The notes under the pieces were generated by a model, which had not been told where the DNA came from, searched no databases, and saw only the letters and a list, made by a program, of their open reading frames with translations. Source: Azotobacter vinelandii CA (GTDB taxonomy: Bacteria > Pseudomonadota > Gammaproteobacteria > Pseudomonadales > Pseudomonadaceae). From it: 64,000 nucleotides of DNA. The position numbers and the translations under genes are program-made. The stretch is from positions 3,276,501 to 3,340,500 of the forward strand of contig NC_021149.1 in the NCBI RefSeq assembly GCF_000380335.1, written 5' to 3'. Within the stretch, counting starts at the first letter, position 1. Each line of letters begins with the position of its first letter. Below are positions 52,088 to 61,565 of the stretch, one piece after another.

Positions 52088-53386
52088 TCACCCCGATGCT
52101 TCGGTTGCGAGCCCGCGTGCGGCGCGGATACGGGTGGAAATCGCGGAAGTCGCCAGGCTGCCGATACCGGCCAGCGCCATGATCCAGGCCATCGTCCAGG
52201 GGGTGCCATCGGAGAACCACCCCAGCATTGCCGCGCTGAGGATGCCGCTGCCGTAGTGCATCGCCCCCAGCAGCGAGGATGCCGATCCCGCCTTGTGCGC
52301 AAAGGCGGACAGCGCACCGGCCACCGAGTTGGCCACGATGAGGCCATTCATCGACATGTAGAAGAAGATCGGCACGACAAGGCCGGGCAATCCGCCCCAG
52401 CCGAACCGGGCGTTGATCGCCAAGACGATGCCGGTCAGCGCCAGTATCCAGGTGCCGATGTGGAACAGCCGTTCGCTGCCGAAGCGCTCCAGCAGACGGC
52501 GGTTGACGAAGTTGGCCACCATCATGCCGACGATGTTCAGGCCGAACAGCCAGCCGTAGGCCTGCGGCGAGACGTGGTAGTAGTCGATGTACGCGAACGG
52601 GGTGCCGACGATGAAGGCATAGGCCCCGCCGTAGAAGAAGCCGCCGGAGAGCGCGTAGCCCATCAGCCGGACATCCCCCAGGAGTTCCCAATAGCTGCCG
52701 AGCGTGTGCCGCAGCGGCGTGGCCGAGCGACGCGCTGGCGGCAGGCTTTCGGGCAACGCCGCCAGCGAGGCCAGGGTCAACACGCCGATACCGGCCAACG
52801 TCCAGAAGATGCCCTGCCAGGACCAGAACGCGAGTACCTGCCCACCGAGAAGCGGCCCGACCAAGGGCGCGACACCCATGATCAGGATCAGCGTCGACAA
52901 CATCCGCGCCGACTGCTCCCGGCCATAGAGATCGCGCACCATGGCCCGCGACAGCACCGGCCCCACGCAAGCGCCCAGCGCCTGCACGACGCGCCAGACC
53001 ATCATCTGCGTCACCGTCGTCGACAGGGCGCAGCCCACCGAGCCGATGGTGAACAACACCAGGCCGATAGCGATGGGCAGGCGGCGGCCGTAGCGGTCGC
53101 TGATGGGCCCCCACAGCAACTGGCCCAGGCTGAACCCGACCAGGAAAGCCGAGAAGGTCAGTTCGATGCTGGCCGAAGTCGTATGCAGGGCGCGGCTGAT
53201 CGTCGGCAGCGCCGGCAGGTACATGTCCGTGGAGACCGACGCGAACGACATCAACGCGCTGAGGATGAGCAGCAGGCGCAGTTCATTGCCAGGTCCGCCC
53301 GCGGCGTCGCCAGCGCCCGTTTGGCCTGGGGCGCTGGCATGGACGGAGGCCGGACGAGGTGCAGTCATGGCGACGGAAGCCTTCAT
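52088..53386 (-). CDS. Bcr/CflA-type MFS efflux transporter
   Basis: This inner-membrane protein of about 432 residues (ATG 53386; ATG 53368 is an alternative) has 12 hydrophobic segments. Diagnostic motifs are SALMSFASVSTDMYLPALPT, GQLLWGPISDRYGRRLPIAI and RVVQALGACVGPVLSRAMVR DLYG, typical of Bcr/CflA/MdtL drug-proton antiporters. It probably exports a toxic compound or product of the neighbouring enzymes. It lies between the dehydrogenase and CMD genes; the frame overlaps the dehydrogenase stop. Confidence 0.87.
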   Translation of the reverse strand: MKASVAMTAPRPASVHASAPGQTGAGDAAGGPGNELRLLLILSALMSFASVSTDMYLPALPTISRALHTTSASIELTFSAFLVGFSLGQLLWGPISDRYGRRLPIAIGLVLFTIGSVGCALSTTVTQMMVWRVVQALGACVGPVLSRAMVRDLYGREQSARMLSTLILIMGVAPLVGPLLGGQVLAFWSWQGIFWTLAGIGVLTLASLAALPESLPPARRSATPLRHTLGSYWELLGDVRLMGYALSGGFFYGGAYAFIVGTPFAYIDYYHVSPQAYGWLFGLNIVGMMVANFVNRRLLERFGSERLFHIGTWILALTGIVLAINARFGWGGLPGLVVPIFFYMSMNGLIVANSVAGALSAFAHKAGSASSLLGAMHYGSGILSAAMLGWFSDGTPWTMAWIMALAGIGSLATSAISTRIRAARGLATEASG

Positions 53387-53400
53387 GGGTCGCGTGCGGG

Positions 53401-54456
53401 TCAAGCCGCTGCGGCGGACAGTGAGGCCATGTCGATCACGAAGCGGTAGCGCACGTCGGCCTTCTCCATACGCTCGAAGGCCTCGTTGATCTGGTCCATG
53501 CGGATCATTTCGCAGTCCGGCAGGATGTTCTTCTTCGCGCAGAAGTCGAGCAGTTCCTGCGTCTCGCGGATGCCGCCGATCGGTGAGCCGGCGACGCGGC
53601 GGCGGCCGGACAGCAACGGGACGGTGCTGAAATCGCTCATCGGGCCGAGCTGGCCGACGATGACCAGGGTGCCATCCACGTCCAGCAGCGGCAGATAGGG
53701 ATCGAGGTCATGCTTGGCGGGCACCGTGTCGATGATCAGATCGAAGCTGCCCGCGGCCTCGGCCATTGCGCCTTCGTCCGCAGACACCAGCAGGCGGGCG
53801 GCGCCCAGCGCCAACGCATCGGCCCGCTTGTCGGCGCTGCGGCTGAGCACGGTCACTTCGGCGCCCAGGCCCACGGCCAGCTTCACCGCCATGTGGCCCA
53901 GGCCACCCAGGCCGATCACGCCGACCCGGCTGCCGGAGCCGACATTCCAGGTGCGCAGCGGCGAGTAGGTGGTAATCCCGGCGCACAGCAGCGGCGCGGC
54001 CTTGGCCAGATCCAGCCCCTCGGGCATGTGCAGGCAGAACGCCTCGCTCACCACCAGGTGCTTGGCGTAGCCGCCCTGGGTCGGCTCGCCGCTGATGCGG
54101 TCGTGGCCGCTGTAGGTGTAGATGGGGCCTTGGCGGCAGAGCTGCTCGTCGCCCTTGCGGCACTGGTCGCATTCACGGCAGCTATCGACCATGCAGCCGA
54201 CCGCCACATAGTCGCCGGCCTTGAAGCCGGTCACCTGCGTGCCGGTCTCGATCACCCGGCCGACGATCTCGTGGCCCGGCACGATCGGGTAGTAGCTCAT
54301 GCCCCAGTCGTTGCGGGCGGTGTGCAGGTCGGAGTGGCACACGCCGCAGTAGAGAATCTCCAGGGCAACATCGTCGGGACGCAGTTCGCGCCGCTCGAAC
54401 GTGTAGGGAGCCAACGGAGAATCGGTGCTGTATGCCGCATAACCAAACGTATTCAT
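53401..54456 (-). CDS. Zinc-dependent NAD(P) alcohol dehydrogenase (YahK/CAD type)
   Basis: This 351-residue enzyme starts at ATG 54456 (CAGGAGTTC upstream). Catalytic zinc ligands are CGVCHSDLHTARNDW (Cys), PGHEIVGRV (His-Glu) and the later LLCAGITTYSPL (Cys). The structural zinc site is CRECDQCRKGDEQLC; the dinucleotide motif is GVIGLGGLGHMAVKLA. This is the cinnamyl-alcohol-dehydrogenase-like group that reduces a wide range of aldehydes with NADPH. It is the first gene of the reverse-strand operon running to 49013. Confidence 0.9.
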   Translation of the reverse strand: MNTFGYAAYSTDSPLAPYTFERRELRPDDVALEILYCGVCHSDLHTARNDWGMSYYPIVPGHEIVGRVIETGTQVTGFKAGDYVAVGCMVDSCRECDQCRKGDEQLCRQGPIYTYSGHDRISGEPTQGGYAKHLVVSEAFCLHMPEGLDLAKAAPLLCAGITTYSPLRTWNVGSGSRVGVIGLGGLGHMAVKLAVGLGAEVTVLSRSADKRADALALGAARLLVSADEGAMAEAAGSFDLIIDTVPAKHDLDPYLPLLDVDGTLVIVGQLGPMSDFSTVPLLSGRRRVAGSPIGGIRETQELLDFCAKKNILPDCEMIRMDQINEAFERMEKADVRYRFVIDMASLSAAAA

Positions 54457-54770
54457 GCCTGAACTCCTGCGCAAAGAAAGAGGGGCCGTTGGCGACACGG
54501 ATACGACTTCGAGCTACCACCCGGCTGTTCTTGGAGGCGAGCGTGACCAAACGCTTTGCATGCGACAAAGCGCCAGAGAGTCTGGCCGTGCCTTCTAGAG
54601 AAATGACATGCTACGGAGGTAGTGGACTTTGATTAAGACCACCAATCCGCATGGACTTTTGAGCTGGTTTTATGAATCGGTCTTGTGATGAGCGACCGTG
54701 GCTCGCTGTCTTGCACGGGTGCGGATGTCGGGACTGGGCCGGTAAAGATTCCATTTCGATCCTAGCCGCT
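54457..54770. other. Gap upstream of the alcohol dehydrogenase operon
   Basis: No gene is supported. The reverse promoter of the dehydrogenase operon must lie here. The right part leads into the partial direct repeat at 54771. Confidence 0.45.
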
Positions 54771-54877
54771 TAGACGGGCCTCTGGCAGACCGCTTCTACA
54801 TTGATGCCATCGGGAGCACGTAAGCCGCACAGTAGTACTCGCGATAACGAGCCCGGACGCCAATTGCTCCGTTGTCA
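54771..54877 (-). repeat. Partial direct repeat of the VOC gene 3' end (left copy)
   Basis: This segment (TAGACGGGCCTCTGGCAGAC to CTCCGTTGTCAC) closely matches 55912-56023, which is the 3' end of the VOC gene at 55911-56306. The left copy has small deletions and no coding capacity. The two copies flank the RES/Xre toxin-antitoxin module. Confidence 0.85.
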
Positions 54878-54995
54878 CACCCCCTGCCCTGCCCCCCTTC
54901 GATCCTCGCGGATCAGGTCAGATGGTGTGTCCAGTTGCGCCGAGAGCGATTTAAGTGCAAAATTAGTGCATTCAAACTGCATGGAGTCATGCGCC
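54878..54995 (+). promoter_or_regulatory. Promoter/operator region of the RES/Xre module
   Basis: The stretch before the antitoxin start is AT-richer (GATTTAAGTGCAAAATTAGT) and has repeated TGCA words (AGTGCAAAATTAGTGCATTC, CTGCATG). These are candidate binding sites for the autoregulating antitoxin complex. Confidence 0.45.
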
Positions 54996-55367
54996 ATGAG
55001 CACCGTATTGCAACAGCCCTTTGTTGAGCAGTTCCGCGAGCCGAACACACCCTACCTGTCGCCGGCCCGGATCGGGGAGCTCTTCGGCTTCCAGGTCCAG
55101 GAACTGGCCGAGCGTGCGCACGTGCATCGCAATACGCCGACGGCCCGCCCGCAGGCGCCGCAGTTGCAGAAGTACCTGCAGGACATGGTGCGCTTGCTGG
55201 CGGTGGCCACCGAGATGACCGGCGACAAGAAGCGTGCGGCTTTCCTGCTGCGCAACGAACCGCTGCGTGCCTTCGGCTACAAGACGGCCGAGGCTCTGGT
55301 TCAGGATGGACGGACCGATGACGTCATCGCCTACCTGGAATCGCTTGCGGGCGGTGCTGCTGGATGA
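54996..55367 (+). CDS. Xre/MbcA/ParS-type antitoxin (DUF2384)
   Basis: This 123-residue protein starts at ATG 54996. The N-terminal part has an Xre-like fold (LSPARIGELFGFQVQELAER); the C-terminal DUF2384 domain reads MVRLLAVATEMTGDKKRAAF, LLRNEPLRAFGYKTAEALVQ and VIAYLESLAGG, with the diagnostic LRxFGxKTAxxLV block. It neutralises the RES toxin encoded next, which overlaps its stop by 4 bp (ATGA). Confidence 0.9.
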   Translation: MSTVLQQPFVEQFREPNTPYLSPARIGELFGFQVQELAERAHVHRNTPTARPQAPQLQKYLQDMVRLLAVATEMTGDKKRAAFLLRNEPLRAFGYKTAEALVQDGRTDDVIAYLESLAGGAAG

Positions 55368-55900
55368 TCCCGAGCGTCACCCGGGGCGAGGACAAGGACG
55401 AGGCCTGCTACCGCGTCATCACGCCCGTCTATGCCAGTATGCCGCTGTCCGGCATGGGGGCGGCACGCCAGGGGGGTCGTTTCAACCGGCCCGGCCAGGA
55501 AGCGCTCTACCTAGCGCTGGACGAATCCACCGCACTGGCGGAGTACAAGCAGGACAACCCCTGGCTGCGTCCGGGTACGATCTGCACGTTCTTTGTGCGC
55601 GAGTTGCGGGTGGCCGATTTCAGCGCCGGGTTCGACCCGGAACGATGGCCGTCGCTGTGGGCCGATTTCGCGGTGGACTGGCGTGCCGAGTGGTTCGGCA
55701 AATCCGTCGAACCACCGACCTGGTACATGGCCGACGATGTGGTTGCCGAGGGGCTGGACGGCATTCTGTTCCCCTCGCAGGCCCGCCCCGGCGGAACCAA
55801 CCTGGTGGTCTATCGGAGTTCGGCCCGGCCTGCGGCCCAACTGCGCGTGTACGACCCGGACGGGGCATTACAGAAGATCGCGCCGCCAACCGGCCACTGA
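55364..55900 (+). CDS. RES-domain toxin (NAD+-degrading type)
   Basis: This 178-residue protein reads CYRVITPVYASMPLSGMGAA, RQGGRFNRPGQEALYLALDE and STALAEYKQ. The conserved Arg17, Tyr49 and Glu60 of the RES fold are visible, plus FPSQARPGGTNLVVY near the end. RES toxins deplete NAD+ by an ADP-ribosyltransferase-like fold. The module is complete and may be active. It is flanked by a partial direct repeat, suggesting insertion as a unit. Confidence 0.9.
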   Translation: MIPSVTRGEDKDEACYRVITPVYASMPLSGMGAARQGGRFNRPGQEALYLALDESTALAEYKQDNPWLRPGTICTFFVRELRVADFSAGFDPERWPSLWADFAVDWRAEWFGKSVEPPTWYMADDVVAEGLDGILFPSQARPGGTNLVVYRSSARPAAQLRVYDPDGALQKIAPPTGH

Positions 55901-55910
55901 GTTCTGTCCC

Positions 55911-56306
55911 CTAGACAGGCCTCTGGCAGACCACTTCTACATTGATGCCATCAGGGTCCAGCACGTAGGCCGCGTAGTAGTGCTCGTGATAGCGAGCCCG
56001 CACGCCAGGCTCTCCGTTGTCACTGCCACCGGCGTTCAATGCCGCCTGATGGAAAGCATCGACGAGAGAGCGATCCTCCACCGCAAAGGCGATGTGCGTT
56101 CCCGTTCCGGGAAGCTCGTTGTCGTGTATCCAGAGGCGAGGATAGCCCTCCTTGCCGAAACCATGCCGCGTGCCGCCGCTGCGTGTCCGGTCTGATCCGA
56201 CGCTGATGATCCGGCTGAATCCAAGCGGAGCTAGAGCCTGCTCATAAAATCGCCGGGACACCTCGGCGTCACGCACCACGAATTCGACATGATCGAGGAT
56301 GCTCAT
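55911..56306 (-). CDS. VOC-superfamily (glyoxalase-like) protein 1
   Basis: This 131-residue protein reads SILDHVEFVVRDAEVSRRFY, EQALAPLGFSRI, GTGTHIAFAVEDRSLVDAFH and HYYAAYVLDPDGINVEVVCQ, the paired beta-alpha-beta-beta-beta modules of the vicinal oxygen chelate fold. Candidate metal ligands are His5-region and Glu of VEVV. The reaction is unknown (dioxygenase, lyase or resistance types are possible). It is followed by the toxin module and preceded 3 bp by a paralogue. Confidence 0.85.
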   Translation of the reverse strand: MSILDHVEFVVRDAEVSRRFYEQALAPLGFSRIISVGSDRTRSGGTRHGFGKEGYPRLWIHDNELPGTGTHIAFAVEDRSLVDAFHQAALNAGGSDNGEPGVRARYHEHYYAAYVLDPDGINVEVVCQRPV

Positions 56307-56309
56307 GGT

Positions 56310-56705
56310 TCAGTGCTGCCAGCTTTTGTAGACGAACTCCAGGCTGTACCCGTCTGGATCGAATACATTGGCCGCATAATAGCCCGGGTCGTAGTGCAAC
56401 CGCGCCCCTGGCGCTCCATTGTCGGTAGCGCCAGCCGCCATCGCCGCCACATAGGCGGCATCGACCGCCTCCTGGCTGTCGGCGACGAAGCCGACATGCG
56501 CTGCGCACGCATCGACCGCTCCCTGGCGCAGCCAGAAGAACATCCGGCCGTTGGCGCCAAATCCCTTGAGGTCGGGATGTCCCGGCGGGCCGTCCTTGCC
56601 GTCGTAGTCCAGGCGATTGACGATGCCCAGCGGTGTCAGCGCGGCGGTGTAGAAGGCGATGGAGCGATCAAGATCGCTCACCGAAAGGAAGACGTGATCC
56701 AGCAT
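56310..56705 (-). CDS. VOC-superfamily (glyoxalase-like) protein 2
   Basis: This 131-residue protein starts at ATG 56705. It reads MLDHVFLSVSDLDRSIAFYT, AALTPLGIVNRLDYDG, GRMFFWLRQGAVDACAAHVG and PGYYAANVFDPDGYSLEFVY. It is a clear paralogue of the neighbouring gene (same length, same FDPDG-type end) and lies 3 bp from it, so the two are co-translated. They may form a heterodimer or handle related substrates. Confidence 0.87.
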   Translation of the reverse strand: MLDHVFLSVSDLDRSIAFYTAALTPLGIVNRLDYDGKDGPPGHPDLKGFGANGRMFFWLRQGAVDACAAHVGFVADSQEAVDAAYVAAMAAGATDNGAPGARLHYDPGYYAANVFDPDGYSLEFVYKSWQH

Positions 56706-56719
56706 GGCATTCTCCAGCT

Positions 56720-57463
56720 TCAGATGATGTAGCCGCCCGCGACCTCGATGGTCTGGGCGTTGATCCAACCCCCGTCCTCCGTCAGCAGCGAGGCAATCAC
56801 GCGGGCGACGTCCTCCGGCTCGCCGATACGGCCAAGGGCAGTCTGCGCGGCCAACAGCGCCTCGAACTCGGCATTCAAGCCGCCGCCAAGCTCGGTACGG
56901 ATGGCACCTGGCGACACGGCATTGACCCGGATGCGACGCTCCCCGAATTCCTTGGCCATGTAGCGAGTCAACACCTCCAGCCCGCCCTTGAACGCCGCGT
57001 AGGGCGCGACTCCGGCCGTCGCCACCCGCGTTGTCGCACTGGTCAGGTTCACGACGCTGGAACCCTCCTTCAACAGCGGCAGCAGCGCCTGGGTCAGGAA
57101 GAAAGGCCCTTTGAGATGGACGTTCATCAGTCCGTCGAACTGGGCTTCGGAGACCGTCTCGATGGGCTCGAATAGTCCATAGCCGGCGTTATTCACCAGG
57201 CCATCCAAATGAGTGGCGTCCCACACGCTGTCGAGCGCCTGCTTCACCGCGACCTGGAATGCCGTGAAGGTGCCGACCTTGCCGACGTCCAACGGCAGCA
57301 CCAGTGCTTTACCGCCTTCGGCCTGGATGCGTTGCACGACTTCCCTGGCCGCCTCGGGATTGTTCTTGTAAGTCAGGATGACGCCCAGTCCGCGACGGGC
57401 GCATTCCAACGCGGTACTGGCGCTGATGCCCCGGCTGCCGCCTGTAACGACGATGGTGCGCAT
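56720..57463 (-). CDS. Short-chain dehydrogenase/reductase
   Basis: This 247-residue SDR has the nucleotide motif TGGSRGIS (usually ...GIG), the NNAG motif in VNNAGYGLFEPI, catalytic Ser in NLTSATTRV and Tyr-X3-Lys in PYAAFKGGLEVL, then PGAIRTELGG and a GG-WINAQTIEVAGGY C-terminus. It is a soluble NAD(P)-dependent oxidoreductase, probably tetrameric, of unknown substrate. It is the first gene of the SDR-VOC-VOC operon and divergent from the AraC regulator gene. Confidence 0.9.
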   Translation of the reverse strand: MRTIVVTGGSRGISASTALECARRGLGVILTYKNNPEAAREVVQRIQAEGGKALVLPLDVGKVGTFTAFQVAVKQALDSVWDATHLDGLVNNAGYGLFEPIETVSEAQFDGLMNVHLKGPFFLTQALLPLLKEGSSVVNLTSATTRVATAGVAPYAAFKGGLEVLTRYMAKEFGERRIRVNAVSPGAIRTELGGGLNAEFEALLAAQTALGRIGEPEDVARVIASLLTEDGGWINAQTIEVAGGYII

Positions 57464-57598
57464 TGATGTAACTCCGATCCGTGCAATGCCTACATGGTCG
57501 GCAATCGTGCGAATTCCTGCGCATCCATTCCTGCCTCAATCCTGCCTATTTCTGCTTTTTGCTTGCGTTCCTTCCAGCAGCCGAAGTCAAATCACACC
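57464..57598. promoter_or_regulatory. Divergent promoter, SDR operon / AraC regulator
   Basis: These 135 bp separate the divergent SDR and AraC genes and must hold both promoters. The AraC protein is the likely regulator. No exact operator was identified by eye. Confidence 0.55.
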
Positions 57599-58543
57599 AT
57601 GGAAGAACAACTGCGAGAACTCCGGGCCTTGGCCGCCCATGCGCAAAATCGCCGCACTGAGACCGGCATCCCTCGCGTGGCGATGGTTCAGGGCGCAATC
57701 CCGGAACACCAACTCGCGGCCGTGTACGACCCGATGGTCAACATGATTCTGCAAGGCAGCAAGTCCATGACCGTGGGCGGGCAAACGCTGCACTACGACC
57801 CCGCCACCTATTTCGTCATGTCCATCGGCCTGCCCGCGGCAGGCACCGTCCATCCGTCCACAGCCGGAGAGCCCTATCTTGCGGTGGCCCTGACCTTGGA
57901 GCCGCCGATGCTGGTCAGCCTGCTGTCGGACTTGCCTAATATTGCCGGCCAATCCAGGCAGGAGACAGGCTTCTCCGTCGCGGCGGTGACGCCCGAACTG
58001 CTGGATGCCTGGGTGCGCATGCTGCGCTTGATGAAGACCCCAACCGACATTCCCGCGCTCGCACCCGCCTATGAGCGAGAGATCCTGTACCGGGTACTGC
58101 AAGGCCCGATGGGCTGGATGCTGAGAGACATCGCCACGCCTGGAAGCGCGTTGGCAAAGATCAACCAAGCCATCCAGATCATCCGCTGCGACTACGCAAA
58201 GCCTTTGCGTGTGGAGGGATTGGCCGAGTCCGTGGCCATGAGCGTGTCGGCCTTCCATCGCCACTTCAAGGCCGTGACCGCGCTCAGCCCGCTGCAATAC
58301 CAAAAGCAGATTCGGCTGCTTCAAGCACGCACGCTGCTCACGGCATCGGGCTATGGCGTCACCGCTGCCGCTCATGAAGTGGGCTACGAAAGCCCCACGC
58401 AATTCAGCCGCGAATATGCACGGGAATTCGGCCTGCCTCCGGCAAAGGATACGGCACGCATCGTTGCGAGCTGGAAGCCCTCCCCTGCAGCATCTGCGTT
58501 CGGGTTTCCGCTCAATCCCGATGGCGCAACGCCTCGACGATGA
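57599..58543 (+). CDS. AraC-family transcriptional regulator
   Basis: This 314-residue protein starts at ATG 57599. The N-terminal sensor (AraC_N type) includes VYDPMVNMILQGSKSMTVGG, YDPATYFVMSIGLPAAGTVH and YLAVALTLEPPMLVSLLSDL. The C-terminal double helix-turn-helix reads LAESVAMSVSAFHRHFKAVT, ALSPLQYQKQIRLLQARTLL and AAAHEVGYESPTQFSREYAR. Members of this subgroup regulate adjacent dehydrogenase/reductase genes, consistent with the divergent SDR-VOC operon. Confidence 0.9.
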   Translation: MEEQLRELRALAAHAQNRRTETGIPRVAMVQGAIPEHQLAAVYDPMVNMILQGSKSMTVGGQTLHYDPATYFVMSIGLPAAGTVHPSTAGEPYLAVALTLEPPMLVSLLSDLPNIAGQSRQETGFSVAAVTPELLDAWVRMLRLMKTPTDIPALAPAYEREILYRVLQGPMGWMLRDIATPGSALAKINQAIQIIRCDYAKPLRVEGLAESVAMSVSAFHRHFKAVTALSPLQYQKQIRLLQARTLLTASGYGVTAAAHEVGYESPTQFSREYAREFGLPPAKDTARIVASWKPSPAASAFGFPLNPDGATPRR

Positions 58544-59405
58544 CACCCAGCGCACGCGAGGATTGCCGCCGGTTCGGATAGTAGAGATGGTATCCCGGAT
58601 AGGGATCGCACCAGTCGTCCAGCACCCGGATCAACCGCCCCGCGTCGATGTGTTCCAGCACCATGTCCTCGGGAACGAAGGCCAGTCCGTAGCCGGCCAG
58701 CGCGGCTTTGACGATGGACGAACTGTTGTTGAAGGTCCATTGTCCACCGACCCGGAATTTGACCTCCTGCCCGTCCTTGGCGAAGTCCCAGGGCAATAGC
58801 CCGCCATGGGTCGGGAGCCGAAGGTTGATGCAGTTGTGTCCGGCCAGGTCGTGTGGCGTCGCAGGCACCGGCCGCTGGGCGAAGTACCCAGGCGAGCCGA
58901 CCACGGCGATGCGCAGGTCCGGGCCGATACGCACCGCAATCATGTCCTTGGCCACCTGGTTGCCCAGGCGGACGCCGGCGTCGTAGCGTTGGGAAACAAT
59001 GTCCGACAGCGCGTAGTCGACCGAAACTTCGACGTTGATGTCGGGATACTCGTGAAGGACCTTGGACAGCTTGGGCCACAGCACGCTGTTGGCGGCATGC
59101 TCGGCCGAAGTGATGCGGATCGTCCCGGCTGGCTTGTCGCGCAACTCTTCCACCGCCGCCAGTTCGGCGTCGATCCCCTCGAAGTGCGGCAGCACATTGA
59201 CGAACAGGCGTTCGCCTTCCTCGGTGGTGGAAAGCCGGCGCGTGGTGTGCGTCAACAACCGCACCCCGAGCCGGGCTTCAAGCGCCCGAACGGCGTGGCT
59301 CAACGCGGATGGCGTCACCCCGAGCAATGCGGCGGCACGGGTAAAGCTGCCTTCGCGCACGACGTGGACGAAGGCAAGAATGTCATTGAACGACTCGCGG
59401 GCCAT
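58512..59405 (-). CDS. LysR-family transcriptional regulator 1
   Basis: This 297-residue protein has an N-terminal winged helix (FNDILAFVHVVREGSFTRAA, LLGVTPSALSHAVRALEARL, GVRLLTHTTRRLSTTEEGER) and the periplasmic-binding-like effector domain (GTIRITSAEHAANSVLWPKL, VRIGPDLRIAVVGSPGYFAQ, LPYLLL-type tail DPYPGYHLYYPNRRQSSRAL). It overlaps the 3' end of the AraC gene by 32 bp on the opposite strand and follows the second LysR gene by 3 bp. A close paralogue, it probably arose by tandem duplication. Confidence 0.9.
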   Translation of the reverse strand: MARESFNDILAFVHVVREGSFTRAAALLGVTPSALSHAVRALEARLGVRLLTHTTRRLSTTEEGERLFVNVLPHFEGIDAELAAVEELRDKPAGTIRITSAEHAANSVLWPKLSKVLHEYPDINVEVSVDYALSDIVSQRYDAGVRLGNQVAKDMIAVRIGPDLRIAVVGSPGYFAQRPVPATPHDLAGHNCINLRLPTHGGLLPWDFAKDGQEVKFRVGGQWTFNNSSSIVKAALAGYGLAFVPEDMVLEHIDAGRLIRVLDDWCDPYPGYHLYYPNRRQSSRALGVIVEALRHRD

Positions 59406-59408
59406 GAT

Positions 59409-60311
59409 TCACCTCCTCTTGGCCGGATAGCGCAGCGCTTCGATCAGCACGGCCATCGCGCGTGAGGGATACCGGCGGCTCGGGTAGTAGAGGTGGTAGC
59501 CGGGGAAAGCCGGAGACCAGTCCTCCAGCACCCGTTCCAGCCGGCCCTTGGCGATGTACGGCTGCGCCATGTCCTCCGGCAAGTAGCCGAGGCCGAAGCC
59601 GGCCAGGGCCGCATGCAGGATCGGCCGCGTCCCGTTGAAGACCAGACGCCCTTCGACCCGCACATTGACCTGCTGCTTGCCCTTCTTGAGTTCCCAGGCG
59701 TACAGATCGCCGTGGCTCATCAAGCGCAGGTTGATGCACACATGATCGGCCAGGTCCTGCGGCTTCCTGGGCGCGGGATGCTTCGCCAAATAGCCCGGTG
59801 AGCCGACGATCGCCACCCGCATGTCGGGGCTGATGCGCACGGCCGTCATGTCCCGAGCCAATTCGTCGCCCAGGCGGATGCCCATGTCGTACCGCTCCGC
59901 CACGATATCGACGAACCGGGATTCGACGGTCACCTCGACGTTGATCAAGGGATGCTTCGGAAGCAGCTTGGCAAGTCGGGGCCAGAGGACGGTTTCTGCC
60001 GCGTTCTCCGACGCGGTGATCCGTAGGGTGCCCGCCGGCTTGTCCCGCAGTTCTCCCACGGCCATCAGCTCGGCCTCGATCTCCTGAAAGTGCGGGACGA
60101 TGCTCTGCAGCAGCCGCTCGCCCGCTTCTGTCGGTGAAACGCTGCGCGTGGTCCGGGTCAGCAACCGAACCCCCATCCGGGTCTCCATCGTGCGGATGGT
60201 GTAGCTCAACGCTGCCTGAGACACGCCGAGCTGCGCCGCCGCACGCGTGAAGCTGCGTTCGCGCGCCACGGCGATGAAGGCCAACAAGTCGTTGTAGCTT
60301 CCTCTCGGCAT
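59409..60311 (-). CDS. LysR-family transcriptional regulator 2
   Basis: This 300-residue protein reads YNDLLAFIAVARERSFTRAA, AQLGVSQAALSYTIRTMETR and MGVRLLTRTTRSVSPTEAGE in the winged-helix part, then GTLRITASENAAETVLWPRL and SPAFPGYHLYYPSRRYPSRA in the effector domain. It is divergent from the aldo-keto reductase operon, whose promoter lies 250 bp away, and is the likely activator of that operon, as in many LysR/aldo-keto reductase pairs. Confidence 0.9.
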   Translation of the reverse strand: MPRGSYNDLLAFIAVARERSFTRAAAQLGVSQAALSYTIRTMETRMGVRLLTRTTRSVSPTEAGERLLQSIVPHFQEIEAELMAVGELRDKPAGTLRITASENAAETVLWPRLAKLLPKHPLINVEVTVESRFVDIVAERYDMGIRLGDELARDMTAVRISPDMRVAIVGSPGYLAKHPAPRKPQDLADHVCINLRLMSHGDLYAWELKKGKQQVNVRVEGRLVFNGTRPILHAALAGFGLGYLPEDMAQPYIAKGRLERVLEDWSPAFPGYHLYYPSRRYPSRAMAVLIEALRYPAKRR

Positions 60312-61549
<1,238 letters not shown>

Positions 61550-61565
61550 GCCTGGAATGGTCACG

